DNA of 64,000 nucleotides, taken from positions 186,001-250,000 of the forward strand of contig NZ_RCTZ02000002.1 of assembly GCF_003667315.2 (NCBI RefSeq), in the 5' to 3' direction. The notes under the pieces were generated by a model. That model worked only from the letters and a program-made list of their open reading frames with translations, made no database searches and was not told the origin of the DNA. A program made the translations under genes and the position numbers. Position 1 is the first letter of the stretch, and the number at the start of each line of letters is the position of its first letter. Source of the DNA: Tropicibacter alexandrii. GTDB lineage: Bacteria > Pseudomonadota > Alphaproteobacteria > Rhodobacterales > Rhodobacteraceae. This document shows, piece after piece, positions 8,328 through 16,938 of the stretch.

Positions 8328-9536
8328 ATGAAACAGACTTGGCGGTGGTTCGGACCCAAGGACCTCGTGTCCATCGACGACACGTTGCAGGCGGGCGTTC
8401 AGGGGATCGTCTCGGCGCTGCATCACGTGCCGACCGGCGCGGTCTGGACGCCCGAGGAGATCGCGCAACGCCAGCGCGAGATCGCCACGATGAAGGATGG
8501 CAGCCCGTCCGGCATCGCGTGGGACGTGGTCGAAAGCCTGCCGGTGTCCGAAGACATCAAGAAGCAGCGCGGCGACTGGCGCACCCATATCGAGAGCTAC
8601 AAAACCAGCCTGCGCAATCTGGCCGAGGCGGGGATCGAGGTGATCTGCTACAACTTCATGCCGGTGCTCGACTGGACCCGCACCGATCTGGCGTGGCGGC
8701 GGCCCAACGGCGCGACCTGCATGCGCTTCGACCTGACGGATTTCGCCGCCTTCGACCTGTTCATCCTGCAACGCCCCGGTGCCGAGGATGACTTTGACGA
8801 TGCCCTGCGCACCGCTGCGCGCGATCGCTTCGATGGCATGTCCGAGGCCCGCCGCACCGAACTGGCCAAGAATGTCGTCTTCGGTCTGCCCGGCGCGGCT
8901 GAAAGCTTCAGCCTCGACGATGTCCGCCAGCATATCGCCGAATACGACAAGATCGACGAGGACCGCCTGCGCGCCCACCTGATCGATTTCCTCACCGAAG
9001 TCACCCCGGTGGCCGAGGAACTGGGCCTGCGCCTGTGCTGTCATCCCGACGATCCGCCCGTGCCCTTGCTGGGCCTGCCGCGCATCATGTCGACCGAAGC
9101 GCATTACGCGGCGGTCATGAACGCCGTCGACAGCCCCGCCAATGGCATCACGCTATGCTCCGGCTCGCTTGGCGCGCGGCCGGACAACGACCTGCCCGGC
9201 ATCATGGATCGCTGGGGCGCGCGCGTGCATTTCCTGCACCTGCGCAATGTGAAACGCGAAACCGGCGATATCCGGGGCTCCTTCTTCGAGGATGAGCACC
9301 TGACCGGCGATACCGACATGGTGGCGCTGGTTGCCGCCGCCCTGCGCGAGGAAAACCGCCGCAAGGCCGAGGGCCGCGCCGACTGGTCGATCCCCTTCCG
9401 CCCCGACCACGGGCAGGACATCCTTGACGATCTGGGGCGCAAGGCGCAGCCGGGCTACCCGTCGATTGGCCGTCTCAAGGGGCTGGCCGAGTTGCGTGGC
9501 GTCATTGCCGGGTTGCAACACGCGGCAGCACAATGA
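8328..9536 (+). CDS. uxuA: Mannonate dehydratase
   Basis: A 402-residue enzyme that dehydrates D-mannonate to 2-keto-3-deoxygluconate in glucuronate catabolism. The N-terminus MKQTWRWFGPKDLVSIDD, the segment CYNFMPVLDWTRTDL, and CCHPDDPP and GSLGARPDNDLP further on are diagnostic for UxuA. The ATG at 8328 follows GGGAGGA. Its stop overlaps the start of uxuB by ATGA, so the two enzymes are translationally coupled. Confidence 0.96.
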   Translation: MKQTWRWFGPKDLVSIDDTLQAGVQGIVSALHHVPTGAVWTPEEIAQRQREIATMKDGSPSGIAWDVVESLPVSEDIKKQRGDWRTHIESYKTSLRNLAEAGIEVICYNFMPVLDWTRTDLAWRRPNGATCMRFDLTDFAAFDLFILQRPGAEDDFDDALRTAARDRFDGMSEARRTELAKNVVFGLPGAAESFSLDDVRQHIAEYDKIDEDRLRAHLIDFLTEVTPVAEELGLRLCCHPDDPPVPLLGLPRIMSTEAHYAAVMNAVDSPANGITLCSGSLGARPDNDLPGIMDRWGARVHFLHLRNVKRETGDIRGSFFEDEHLTGDTDMVALVAAALREENRRKAEGRADWSIPFRPDHGQDILDDLGRKAQPGYPSIGRLKGLAELRGVIAGLQHAAAQ

Positions 9537-10993
9537 CCCGTCTGTCATCGCTCGACACACTTCCGGACACGGTCCGGCAACCAGCCTATGACCCCGCCGC
9601 GCACGGCACGGGCATCGTGCATATCGGCCTTGGCGCGTTTCACAAGGCGCATCAGGCGGTCTATACCGACGACGCGCTGGCGGTCTCTGGCGGCGATTGG
9701 CGCATTGCCGGTGTCAGCCTGCGCTCGACCGAGCCAGCAAGGGAATTGACCCCACAAAATGGGTTGTATTCGGTGATCGAACGCAGTGCGACGGGCACGC
9801 AGGCGCGGATCATCGCCAGCCTTGCCGAGGCGCTCTGCCTGCAGACGGACCGCGCGGCCGTGCTGGTGGCCCTGACGGCGCCGCAAACGCACATCGTCTC
9901 GATCACAGTCACGGAAAAGGGCTACGGCCTCGACCGGGCAACCGGCGGGTGCGATCCAAACCACGCCGCGATCCGGGCCGACCTTTCTGATCCCGCCAAC
10001 CCGCAGGGGCTGGCTGGCCTGCTCGTCTGGGCGCTTGGGCAGCGCCGCAGCAGGGGGCTGCCGCCGTTTACGGTCCTGTCCTGCGACAACCTTCCGGAAA
10101 ACGGCAAGTTGACCCGCAATCTGCTGATCGATTTCGCCCGTCATACGGCTCCTGATCTGGTCGACCATATCACGCATGACGTCGCGTTCCCGGCGACCAT
10201 GGTCGACCGCATCACACCGGCACGCGGCCCTGCGACACTGACGCTGGCCCAAGAACTGACCGGCCACGAGGATGCCGCCGCCATCGAATGCGAAGCCTTT
10301 CGCCAATGGGTGATCGAGGATCATTTCCCCACCGGACGTCCCGCGTGGGAGGCCGGCGGCGCCATTTTCGTGCCGGACGTTTCCCCCTACGAAGCGATGA
10401 AGCTTCGGATGCTGAATGGCAGTCATTCCATGCTGGCCTATGCCGGGTTCCTGTCCGGCCACAAATACGTGCGCGACGTCATGGCCGATCCTGATCTGGC
10501 GGTGCTGGTCCGACGCTATCTCGCGGCCGCGTCCGCGACGCTCGATCCGTTGGAGGGCGTCGATTTCGACGCCTATGCCGACGATCTGGCCGAACGGTTC
10601 CGCAATCCGCATCTCGGTCACGAGACCTATCAAATCGCGATGGATGGTTCGGAAAAGATGCCGCAGCGCGTCTTTGCCCCAGCGCTGGAGGCGCTGCACC
10701 GTGGTCAATCGCTGGCGCCCTTCGCCTTTGCGACGGCGGCTTGGATTCGCTACACCTTTGGCCGGACCGATGATGGCACGACCTACGCCCTGCGCGATCC
10801 GCGCGAGGCGGCCTTGCAGTCGGCCAGCGCGTCGCAGGAGGCTGCGACAGCCCTGGCCGGTGTCCTTGGCTTGCCCGGCCTGTGCCCGGCGGAATTGCGC
10901 ATGAACGACGCGTGGCTGTCGTCGGTCGAGGGCTTTCTCTCGCAGATGATCGAGACTGGCGTCGCCGCGACGGTGCGGGATTTCGCGGGCTGA
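9533..10993 (+). CDS. uxuB: Fructuronate reductase (mannitol dehydrogenase family)
   Basis: A 486-residue NAD-dependent polyol dehydrogenase-fold enzyme that interconverts D-fructuronate and D-mannonate, the substrate of UxuA. The N-terminal nucleotide loop HIGLGAFHKAHQAVYTDDA is clear. The catalytic segment MKLRMLNGSHSMLAY has the K-x4-N-x2-H pattern of the family. Length is normal. It is the second gene of uxuAB. The following 259 bases hold a short perfect stem, CATGCC/GGCATG at 11005-11021, without a T-run. Confidence 0.93.
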   Translation: MTRLSSLDTLPDTVRQPAYDPAAHGTGIVHIGLGAFHKAHQAVYTDDALAVSGGDWRIAGVSLRSTEPARELTPQNGLYSVIERSATGTQARIIASLAEALCLQTDRAAVLVALTAPQTHIVSITVTEKGYGLDRATGGCDPNHAAIRADLSDPANPQGLAGLLVWALGQRRSRGLPPFTVLSCDNLPENGKLTRNLLIDFARHTAPDLVDHITHDVAFPATMVDRITPARGPATLTLAQELTGHEDAAAIECEAFRQWVIEDHFPTGRPAWEAGGAIFVPDVSPYEAMKLRMLNGSHSMLAYAGFLSGHKYVRDVMADPDLAVLVRRYLAAASATLDPLEGVDFDAYADDLAERFRNPHLGHETYQIAMDGSEKMPQRVFAPALEALHRGQSLAPFAFATAAWIRYTFGRTDDGTTYALRDPREAALQSASASQEAATALAGVLGLPGLCPAELRMNDAWLSSVEGFLSQMIETGVAATVRDFAG

Positions 10994-11252
10994 ACGGTGC
11001 CCCTCATGCCGCGCGGGCATGACAAGCCGTCTGAATGACCGTATTCGTGTTGACGGATCGCCGCGACCTCGGGTTTGGTTCTGCAAGACCGTCTGCGTTT
11101 TGCGGTCCTGTGCCAGTATCTGCATGTCTGCGCGGGCGGCCCGAATGTCGAGGTATCGCCAAATGCATGCATGGGGCGCCGCGACGGCGTATCGCGGACG
11201 GACGAAAAATCCTGCCCCGAGGAGAGGGTCAGGTTCGCAAGGGAGAGAGAAA

Positions 11253-12287
11253 ATGTTCAACACGTTGAAGAGCTTCGTGCGCGGCAGCGCATTGGTTCTG
11301 GCGGGCCTGACCGCTGGCGCCGCGCAAGCGCAGGAGGCGGCCATGGCGCCGCTCGATCCGCCGCAGGACGTCAAGGTCGCCTATGTGCCGATCATGAAAT
11401 TCGCCACCATGTATGTGGCCGAGCATCGCGGCCTGTTCGACAAATACGGCCTGAACGTCGATCTGGAACGGGTGAAATCCGGCACCGAGGCGATCGCCTT
11501 TCTGACCCAAGGCTCGGTCGATGTAGGGGGCATCGCCATCGTCACCTCGCTGTGGTCCGGCTGGAACAAGGGGCTGGATATCCGCGTCATCGCCCCCGGC
11601 GCGCTGGAGCCGATGGAAAACAGCCCGACGAAGCTGCTGGTGCGCAAGACGCTGGCCGATGAGGGCACCGTCAAATCCGTGGCCGACCTGAACGGGCGGC
11701 GCGTGGCGGTGGCCGGTGGTCCCGGCTCGGGTGGGGAATACCTGCTGGCCAAGGCGCTGGAGCGCGGCGACCTGACCATCCGCGACATCGAGGCGATGAA
11801 CGTCGCCAATCCCGACATGCCTTTGTCGTTCGAGAATGGCGCGGTCGATGCTGCCATCGCGGGCTCGCCCTTTGCCGACCAGATCCTTGCGGCGGGCAAT
11901 GCGACCGTGCTGGAAACCGACCTGACGCCGGGTCTGATGACCGTGGCCTTTGTCGGCTCGGGCAAGCTGGTGAATGACCGCCCCGAGGTGGCCGAACGCT
12001 TTGTCCTGGCGCTGACAGAGGCCGCTGCGCTGATGCAAGGCGATAACTACCTCGCGCCCGAAAACATCGAAGCCTACATGACCTACACCAACTCGACCGA
12101 AGAGGCGCTGCGCAGTGGGCGTCCGGTGATCTACGACCCCGAGATGAAGATCCCGGTGGCCGGTCTGGCCGATATCGAAAAGACCCACCGCGAAAACGGT
12201 CGGACGGAATATACCGATCCGCTCGACCTGTCGAACGTGATCGACGAACGCTTTACCCAAAGCGCCCGCAAGGCCTTGGGCAAGTAA
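11253..12287 (+). CDS. NitT/TauT-type ABC transporter substrate-binding protein
   Basis: A 344-residue periplasmic binding protein. The start at 11253 follows GGGAGAGAGA and gives a signal peptide ending AAQAQEAA. The body shows the NMT1/SsuA-like pattern: VKVAYVPIMKFATMYVAEHRGLFDKYGL, GTEAIAFLTQGSVDVGG and SVADLNGRRVAVAGGPGSGGEYLLAKAL, read in parts. Members bind sulfonates, nitrate, pyrimidines or aromatic acids, and the substrate here cannot be read from sequence. An ATPase and a permease follow, so this is a complete importer. Confidence 0.9.
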   Translation: MFNTLKSFVRGSALVLAGLTAGAAQAQEAAMAPLDPPQDVKVAYVPIMKFATMYVAEHRGLFDKYGLNVDLERVKSGTEAIAFLTQGSVDVGGIAIVTSLWSGWNKGLDIRVIAPGALEPMENSPTKLLVRKTLADEGTVKSVADLNGRRVAVAGGPGSGGEYLLAKALERGDLTIRDIEAMNVANPDMPLSFENGAVDAAIAGSPFADQILAAGNATVLETDLTPGLMTVAFVGSGKLVNDRPEVAERFVLALTEAAALMQGDNYLAPENIEAYMTYTNSTEEALRSGRPVIYDPEMKIPVAGLADIEKTHRENGRTEYTDPLDLSNVIDERFTQSARKALGK

Positions 12288-12294
12288 ACCCGTC

Positions 12295-12320
12295 GGGGGC
12301 GCCACCCTGCGCCCCCTTTT
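12295..12320 (+). terminator. Strong hairpin with T-run inside the NitT/TauT operon
   Basis: GGGGGCGC (12295-12302) and GCGCCCCC (12309-12316) form a perfect 8-bp stem with a six-base loop, followed by TTTT. It lies between the binding-protein gene and the ATPase gene. It probably terminates part of the transcripts so that the binding protein is made in excess. Confidence 0.8.
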
Positions 12321-12344
12321 CCCGGACAGCGAGGTAGGACAGCC

Positions 12345-13136
12345 GTGGCCCCATCGGACCCGAAGATTTCCGCACGCAATGTGACCAAGGTCTACCAGAC
12401 GGCCTCGGGTCCGATGACGGCGGTGGACGATTTCTCGTTGGATGTGGCCGAGGGCGAATTCCTTGCCATCGTCGGGCCATCGGGCTGCGGCAAGTCGACC
12501 TTTCTGCGGATGCTGGCGGGGCTGGAGGATATCTCCTCCGGGCAATTGACCATCCGCCCCGGGGCCGATCCGTCGACCCCTTTGAACAGTGTCGTGTTTC
12601 AGGAATACGCGATCTTCCCGTGGAAGACGGTGATCCAGAACGTCGCCTTTGGCCTTCAGATGCGCGGCGTGTCGGAACGCGCGCGGATGGACGTGGCGCG
12701 CGGCTGGCTGGACCGCGTGGGGCTGGCGAAATTCGCCGACCATTACCCGCACCAGATTTCCGGCGGGATGAAGCAGCGCGTCAGCATCGTGCGCGCGCTG
12801 GCCAACGACCCCGAGGTGCTCTTGATGGACGAACCGCTGGGCGCGCTCGACGCGCAGACCCGCGTCGTCCTGCAAGAGGAACTGCTGCGCATCTGGGAGG
12901 AAACCCGCAAGACCGTCGTCTATATCACCCATTCGCTGGACGAGGCGGTGCTGCTGGGCGACCGTGTCGTGCTGATGAGCGCGCAGCCGGGCCGCATTCT
13001 GGACGTCTACCAGATCGACCTCGACCGCCCGCGCAGCATCGACACCATGAACCTGCCCGCCTTTGCCGAGTACCGCGCGGCGATCTGGGACAGGCTCAGC
13101 GCCGAAGTCACCCGCGCGATGGAGATGCAGCCATGA
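12345..13136 (+). CDS. NitT/TauT-type ABC transporter ATPase
   Basis: A 263-residue ABC ATPase of the SsuB/TauB type. It has Walker A GPSGCGKST, signature ISGGMKQR, Walker B LLMDEPLGALD and the H-loop YITHSLDEA. Translation starts at GTG 12345, preceded by GAGGTAGGA. It powers the importer formed with the neighbouring binding protein and permease. Its stop overlaps the permease start by ATGA. Confidence 0.94.
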   Translation: MAPSDPKISARNVTKVYQTASGPMTAVDDFSLDVAEGEFLAIVGPSGCGKSTFLRMLAGLEDISSGQLTIRPGADPSTPLNSVVFQEYAIFPWKTVIQNVAFGLQMRGVSERARMDVARGWLDRVGLAKFADHYPHQISGGMKQRVSIVRALANDPEVLLMDEPLGALDAQTRVVLQEELLRIWEETRKTVVYITHSLDEAVLLGDRVVLMSAQPGRILDVYQIDLDRPRSIDTMNLPAFAEYRAAIWDRLSAEVTRAMEMQP

Positions 13137-14152
13137 CCCAAGACCGCCGCGCCATTCTTGGCTTCCTTCTGGCGGGTGTCGCTTTGCATGTCGGCTTGGC
13201 CCTGACCGGGCTTTGGTATGCGTGGGCCTGGCCCGCCATCGGGGCCAGCTTTGTCCTGCTGATCCTGATCTGCGAGCGCATCGGGCGACATGTCCCCGTC
13301 CGCGCCCGCAAGACCTATGAGCGCACGCTAGCGCTGGGCTTCCCGGTGCTGTTGCTGGCGGTCTGGGAACTGGCGGGCGCGTTGGAGCTGATCTCGCCCA
13401 TCTGGTTCCCGCCGCCCTCGGCCATTGGCCGCGCGCTGTGGGATGTCAGCGTGAACTACGACCGGTTCTCGGAAACCAGCCTGCTGGGCCGCCCGTGGCT
13501 GATCCCGCAGGAATACGCGCAGGGCGGGTTGGCCGCCGTCGGCACGCTCTTGTCCGAAAGCCACCTTCTGGCGACCTTGGGGCGGGTGTTCGCCGGCTTC
13601 CTGCTGGGCGCGATCCCCGGCATCCTTTTGGGTGTGGTCATGGGGCTGAACCAGACCGTGCGCCTGATGCTGGATACCACGCTCGCCGCCATCTACGTCC
13701 TGCCAAAGATCGCGATTTTCCCGGTTGTCATGCTGATGTTCGCCGACCCGTTTGGCGAAGGGCCAAAGATCGTCGTCGTCGCCCTTTCCGTGTTCATCCT
13801 GATGACGATCAACACCATGACCGGCGTGCGCAATATCGACCCGGTCTACCTGATGGCTGGGCGCAATTACGGCGCAGGCCCGCTTCAGATGTTGCGCCAC
13901 GTGATCCTGCCCGGCGCCATGCCGGTGATCTTTGCAGGCCTGCGCATCGCGCTGGGGACGGCGATGATCGTCATCATCTCGGTCGAGTTCCTGCGCGCCA
14001 AACAGGGCGTCGGTTACATGACCTTCTACCACTGGGAGGTGCTGGTGCCGGAAAAGATGTATGCGGGCCTCGTCGTGGTGATGATCCTTGGCGTGACACT
14101 GACGGGGCTGCTGCATTGGCTGCAAAAGCGGCTGATGCCGTGGAAGAGGTAA
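13133..14152 (+). CDS. NitT/TauT-type ABC transporter permease
   Basis: A 339-residue inner-membrane permease. The ATG at 13133 overlaps the ATPase stop. Two hydrophobic helices at about residues 7-45 precede the usual core, making it longer than simple SsuC-type permeases. The EAA loop that contacts the ATPase is visible as YLMAGRNYGAGPLQMLRHVILPGAMPVIFAGLRIALG, read in parts. It is the last gene of the importer operon. A short AGGGG/CCCCT stem lies about 90 bases downstream. Confidence 0.92.
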   Translation: MTQDRRAILGFLLAGVALHVGLALTGLWYAWAWPAIGASFVLLILICERIGRHVPVRARKTYERTLALGFPVLLLAVWELAGALELISPIWFPPPSAIGRALWDVSVNYDRFSETSLLGRPWLIPQEYAQGGLAAVGTLLSESHLLATLGRVFAGFLLGAIPGILLGVVMGLNQTVRLMLDTTLAAIYVLPKIAIFPVVMLMFADPFGEGPKIVVVALSVFILMTINTMTGVRNIDPVYLMAGRNYGAGPLQMLRHVILPGAMPVIFAGLRIALGTAMIVIISVEFLRAKQGVGYMTFYHWEVLVPEKMYAGLVVVMILGVTLTGLLHWLQKRLMPWKR

Positions 14153-14271
14153 CGCCAGCCGGGTTGGGGCAACCGAAGACCGTTTACGCCCTTAGGACCA
14201 GCGGCTCGGTCGATGCCGCCTTGGCGTTGCCGAGCGGGGGAGGGGCCTGACCCCTGCGCGATCAGCCGCCC

Positions 14272-15447
14272 TCATCCCGGCGTCCGTGCCGCATGGGGGA
14301 ACGGCGCGGTCTTGTAATGCCGGAACGCAAGCCCAAGCGGGACGACCAAGGCGAACAGCAGGATGGCCAGCCAGATCGGCCCCCGCGCATGCCCCGTCGC
14401 ATCGAGGATGGCGCCCGCGATTGGCGGCGTGACCAGCATGATCGCGTAATAGACGGTGAAGAAGACCCCCATCCCGAACGCGCGCACCTCGGCTCGCATG
14501 GCCTGACCCGCCATGGCCATGATCACGCCAGCCGGGGCCATGCCGATCAGCCCGAACAGGACGCTCGCGCCAAGACCCGCGCCTTGCACACCCAGCAGCA
14601 GCAAAGAGAGGATCGCGCCGGACATGCATATGGTCAGGACGACATTGCGCCCACCGAACCGGTCGACGATCTGCCCGCAGGCGGCGCCGGACAGGATCAT
14701 CAACCAGCTTCCGATGCTGACGATGCCCGCAGCCGCGATGGTGGATTGCCCCAGCTCTTCCAGAACCTTGGGACCAAAGGACAGGTAGGTGACGTAGGCG
14801 GCGTTGAACACGCCCCACGCGGATGCGGCACACAGAACCAAGCGCCACTCCCGGCCCGTCAGCCCCGCGCCCGACCCGCCTTTTGCGGAGGACAGGGCAT
14901 GTGGCGGTCTGTAGAACACGAACACCCCAAGCGCCGCGAGCAGGCAGTAGCTTGAGGCCACTTGAAACGGCACCGGCCAACCATAGGCCTGCGCAAGCCA
15001 TGCGTGGCCAACTTGCCCCATCGCGATCCCGAAGGGCCATGACATGACGAGGATGCTCATGGCGGTCGCGATTTCGCGGCCTTCGAACCAGTCCGCGACC
15101 ATCTTGGTGAAATAGAGCGTTGTGAACAGGAACCCGGCCCCGGCAAACACGCGACCCAGACCGATGGCCCAGCTGTCCGTCGCAACGGACGACACCAGAC
15201 CGCCCAAGGCCAGCGCGCCAAGCCCGATCACGACCATGATACGATCCGAAACGAAGCGGCCCCAATATCCGGCCGGGATGGCCAGAAACAGCCCGGGGGC
15301 CATGAAAAGCCCGATCAGCACCCCGAGCCCCGCGTAGTCGAGCCCGAAGGCGACGACAAGGTCGTCCCCCACGGAGGCCACGGTCTGAAACTGGAACCCA
15401 AGTCCGATGCGGGCCAGAAACAGAAGCGCCAGCATGCGCCAGCGCAT
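14272..15447 (-). CDS. MFS transporter
   Basis: A 391-residue protein with about 12 hydrophobic helices. It shows MFS-type loops such as GRFVSDRIMVV after helix 2 and a related GQIVDRFGGRNVVLT in the second half. The start at 15447 overlaps the stop of the SnoaL-like gene as TGATG; an in-frame ATG at 15456 is an alternative. The cargo is unknown. Coupling to the SnoaL-like protein and the divergent regulator suggests uptake or efflux of a small organic compound. Confidence 0.87.
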   Translation of the reverse strand: MRWRMLALLFLARIGLGFQFQTVASVGDDLVVAFGLDYAGLGVLIGLFMAPGLFLAIPAGYWGRFVSDRIMVVIGLGALALGGLVSSVATDSWAIGLGRVFAGAGFLFTTLYFTKMVADWFEGREIATAMSILVMSWPFGIAMGQVGHAWLAQAYGWPVPFQVASSYCLLAALGVFVFYRPPHALSSAKGGSGAGLTGREWRLVLCAASAWGVFNAAYVTYLSFGPKVLEELGQSTIAAAGIVSIGSWLMILSGAACGQIVDRFGGRNVVLTICMSGAILSLLLLGVQGAGLGASVLFGLIGMAPAGVIMAMAGQAMRAEVRAFGMGVFFTVYYAIMLVTPPIAGAILDATGHARGPIWLAILLFALVVPLGLAFRHYKTAPFPHAARTPG

Positions 15448-15860
15448 CACGCCCATCCAAGGCCACGCAGCGCGGGCACGTCGTTCCAGATCTTGGTCAT
15501 GTGGCTGATCTTGTCGCCGTCGAACTGCATCACATAGGCGTAGTCCGACACGACGGACTTGCCGGTGGGCGGCACCGGCCCGCCTTCGCCGGTCTGGGTT
15601 CCGTGGAACTCGGCGGCGGCGACCGCTGTGCCATGCGCCTCGTCCATGGCAAAGGCCTTGAGCACGTAGCGCCCGTCGGGCACGGGCGTCAGCAGCCCTT
15701 TCATCCACTCGGCATAGTCCGAAAGCGTCGAGGTGTCGGAAAGCGCATCGGCTTGGCAGGAAAAGGTCGCGCCGTCCTTGCAGAAGGGCTTGCACCCGTC
15801 CCATCCCATGCCGGTTTCACAGGCTTCGAAAAAGGCGCGTGCGGTTTCAAGACGTGACAT
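15447..15860 (-). CDS. SnoaL-like / NTF2-fold protein
   Basis: A 137-residue protein. The N-terminus SRLETARAFFEACETGMGWDGCKPFCKDGATFSCQ, read in parts, and the later YAYVMQFDGDKISHMTKIWND match the SnoaL-like NTF2 cone fold. That fold is found in polyketide cyclases, isomerases and many uncharacterised proteins. No catalytic role can be assigned from sequence. It is the first gene of a two-gene operon with the MFS transporter. Confidence 0.8.
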   Translation of the reverse strand: MSRLETARAFFEACETGMGWDGCKPFCKDGATFSCQADALSDTSTLSDYAEWMKGLLTPVPDGRYVLKAFAMDEAHGTAVAAAEFHGTQTGEGGPVPPTGKSVVSDYAYVMQFDGDKISHMTKIWNDVPALRGLGWA

Positions 15861-15920
15861 CGGGGACCTCCGTTCTGATGCTCCGGGGATCAGCTTAGGT
15901 CCGAGGCGGGCAGGCGCGGT

Positions 15921-15984
15921 ATCCTGCAGATGCTGTAAAATGTGCCCGACCCATGCAGTATTCCGACTACAGCATTTGCAGGAT
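15921..15984. promoter_or_regulatory. 17-bp inverted repeat, probable operator of the LuxR-HTH/GAF regulator
   Basis: ATCCTGCAGATGCTGTA (15921-15937) and TACAGCATTTGCAGGAT (15968-15984) are reverse complements with a single mismatch, 30 bases apart (centre to centre 47). They lie in the divergent promoter region between the SnoaL-MFS operon and the regulator gene. Two regulator dimers could bind the same face of the DNA or loop it. Confidence 0.65.
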
Positions 15985-16044
15985 TGCCTGACGCGCCGAC
16001 CGTGCCCAAACTGGCGGCAGGTATTTTCCAGCGAGGCATTGCCA

Positions 16045-16869
16045 GTGTCAGACCATGTCGATCTCAGCCCGAGGGAATTGCAGATCGCGCAGTCCTATGC
16101 AGGTGGCGCGACCTATCAGGCGATTGCCGACGCCTTGTGCATCGCCCCCTCCACGGTGCGCACGCATCTGGCCACCATCTACCGAAAACTCGAAGTGTCC
16201 TCGAAACAGGAACTGGCCACCCATCTGGAGGGAGAGGTCGCGCAACCGCGCAACCAGTCCGAAATGAAGGCCGTGATGTCAGAACTGGCGCTGAGCCTCG
16301 AAGAGGCGATCAGCCGCGAAAAGGCGCTGATGGAGGTGTTGCGGATCATCAGCGCCGGAAAGGGCGATCTTGACGCAGTGATGCCCCTGATCCTCAGCTA
16401 TGCGCTCGACCTGTGTGATGCCGAGTACGGAATCCTCTTCGAATACGGGCAGAGCGGGAAATTCCATGCAACCTTCACGCTTGGAATTCCGCCGGAATTC
16501 AAGACATGGTTCGACGATCAGGGATGGTTCACGGTCAGCCCCCGGACGGGGCTTGGTCGCATGGATGCGCAGCGCGAGGCGATCAACATCTTCGACGTGA
16601 AATCCGAGGCCATCTACAAGACCGACGATCCCTTGCGCCATGCCACGGCGGATCTGGGCGGCGCGCGGTCCTTTGTCGCCATACCGATGCTGGCGGCGGA
16701 TGAACTGGTCGGGGCCTTCGCGCTTTACCGTCAAACGGTGCGGCCCTTTTCCGAGGATGCGACGCGGCTTGCCCAGATGTTCGCCGCCCAAAGCGTGATC
16801 GCCCTCGAAAACGCGCGGATGGTCAGAGCGATGCAGGCGACGTGCGCGCGGGCTGGCCATCCGCACTAG
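16045..16869 (+). CDS. Transcriptional regulator: LuxR-type HTH plus GAF domain
   Basis: A 274-residue protein with an unusual order. The LuxR-type helix-turn-helix is at the N-terminus (residues about 6-60: LSPRELQIAQSYAGGATYQAIADAL, then APSTVRTHLATIYRKLEV). A linker helix and a GAF domain follow (about 100-260, ending FAAQSVIALENARMV). The GTG start at 16045 follows GCGAGG. Relatives with this HTH-GAF layout often continue into a cyclase or kinase domain. Here the protein stops right after the GAF domain, so it may be a short form or truncated. It probably controls the divergent SnoaL-MFS operon. Confidence 0.78.
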   Translation: MSDHVDLSPRELQIAQSYAGGATYQAIADALCIAPSTVRTHLATIYRKLEVSSKQELATHLEGEVAQPRNQSEMKAVMSELALSLEEAISREKALMEVLRIISAGKGDLDAVMPLILSYALDLCDAEYGILFEYGQSGKFHATFTLGIPPEFKTWFDDQGWFTVSPRTGLGRMDAQREAINIFDVKSEAIYKTDDPLRHATADLGGARSFVAIPMLAADELVGAFALYRQTVRPFSEDATRLAQMFAAQSVIALENARMVRAMQATCARAGHPH

Positions 16870-16938
16870 CCACGCGCGACACGCCGTCCGCTGATGCTGT
16901 CGGCGACCACCTGCAAGGCGCGGCCCGGGTTGCCCGGC

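Noticed and set aside
9545-11374. Long open frame antisense to uxuB
   Set aside because: No recognisable domain, and uxuB has full family motifs on the other strand.
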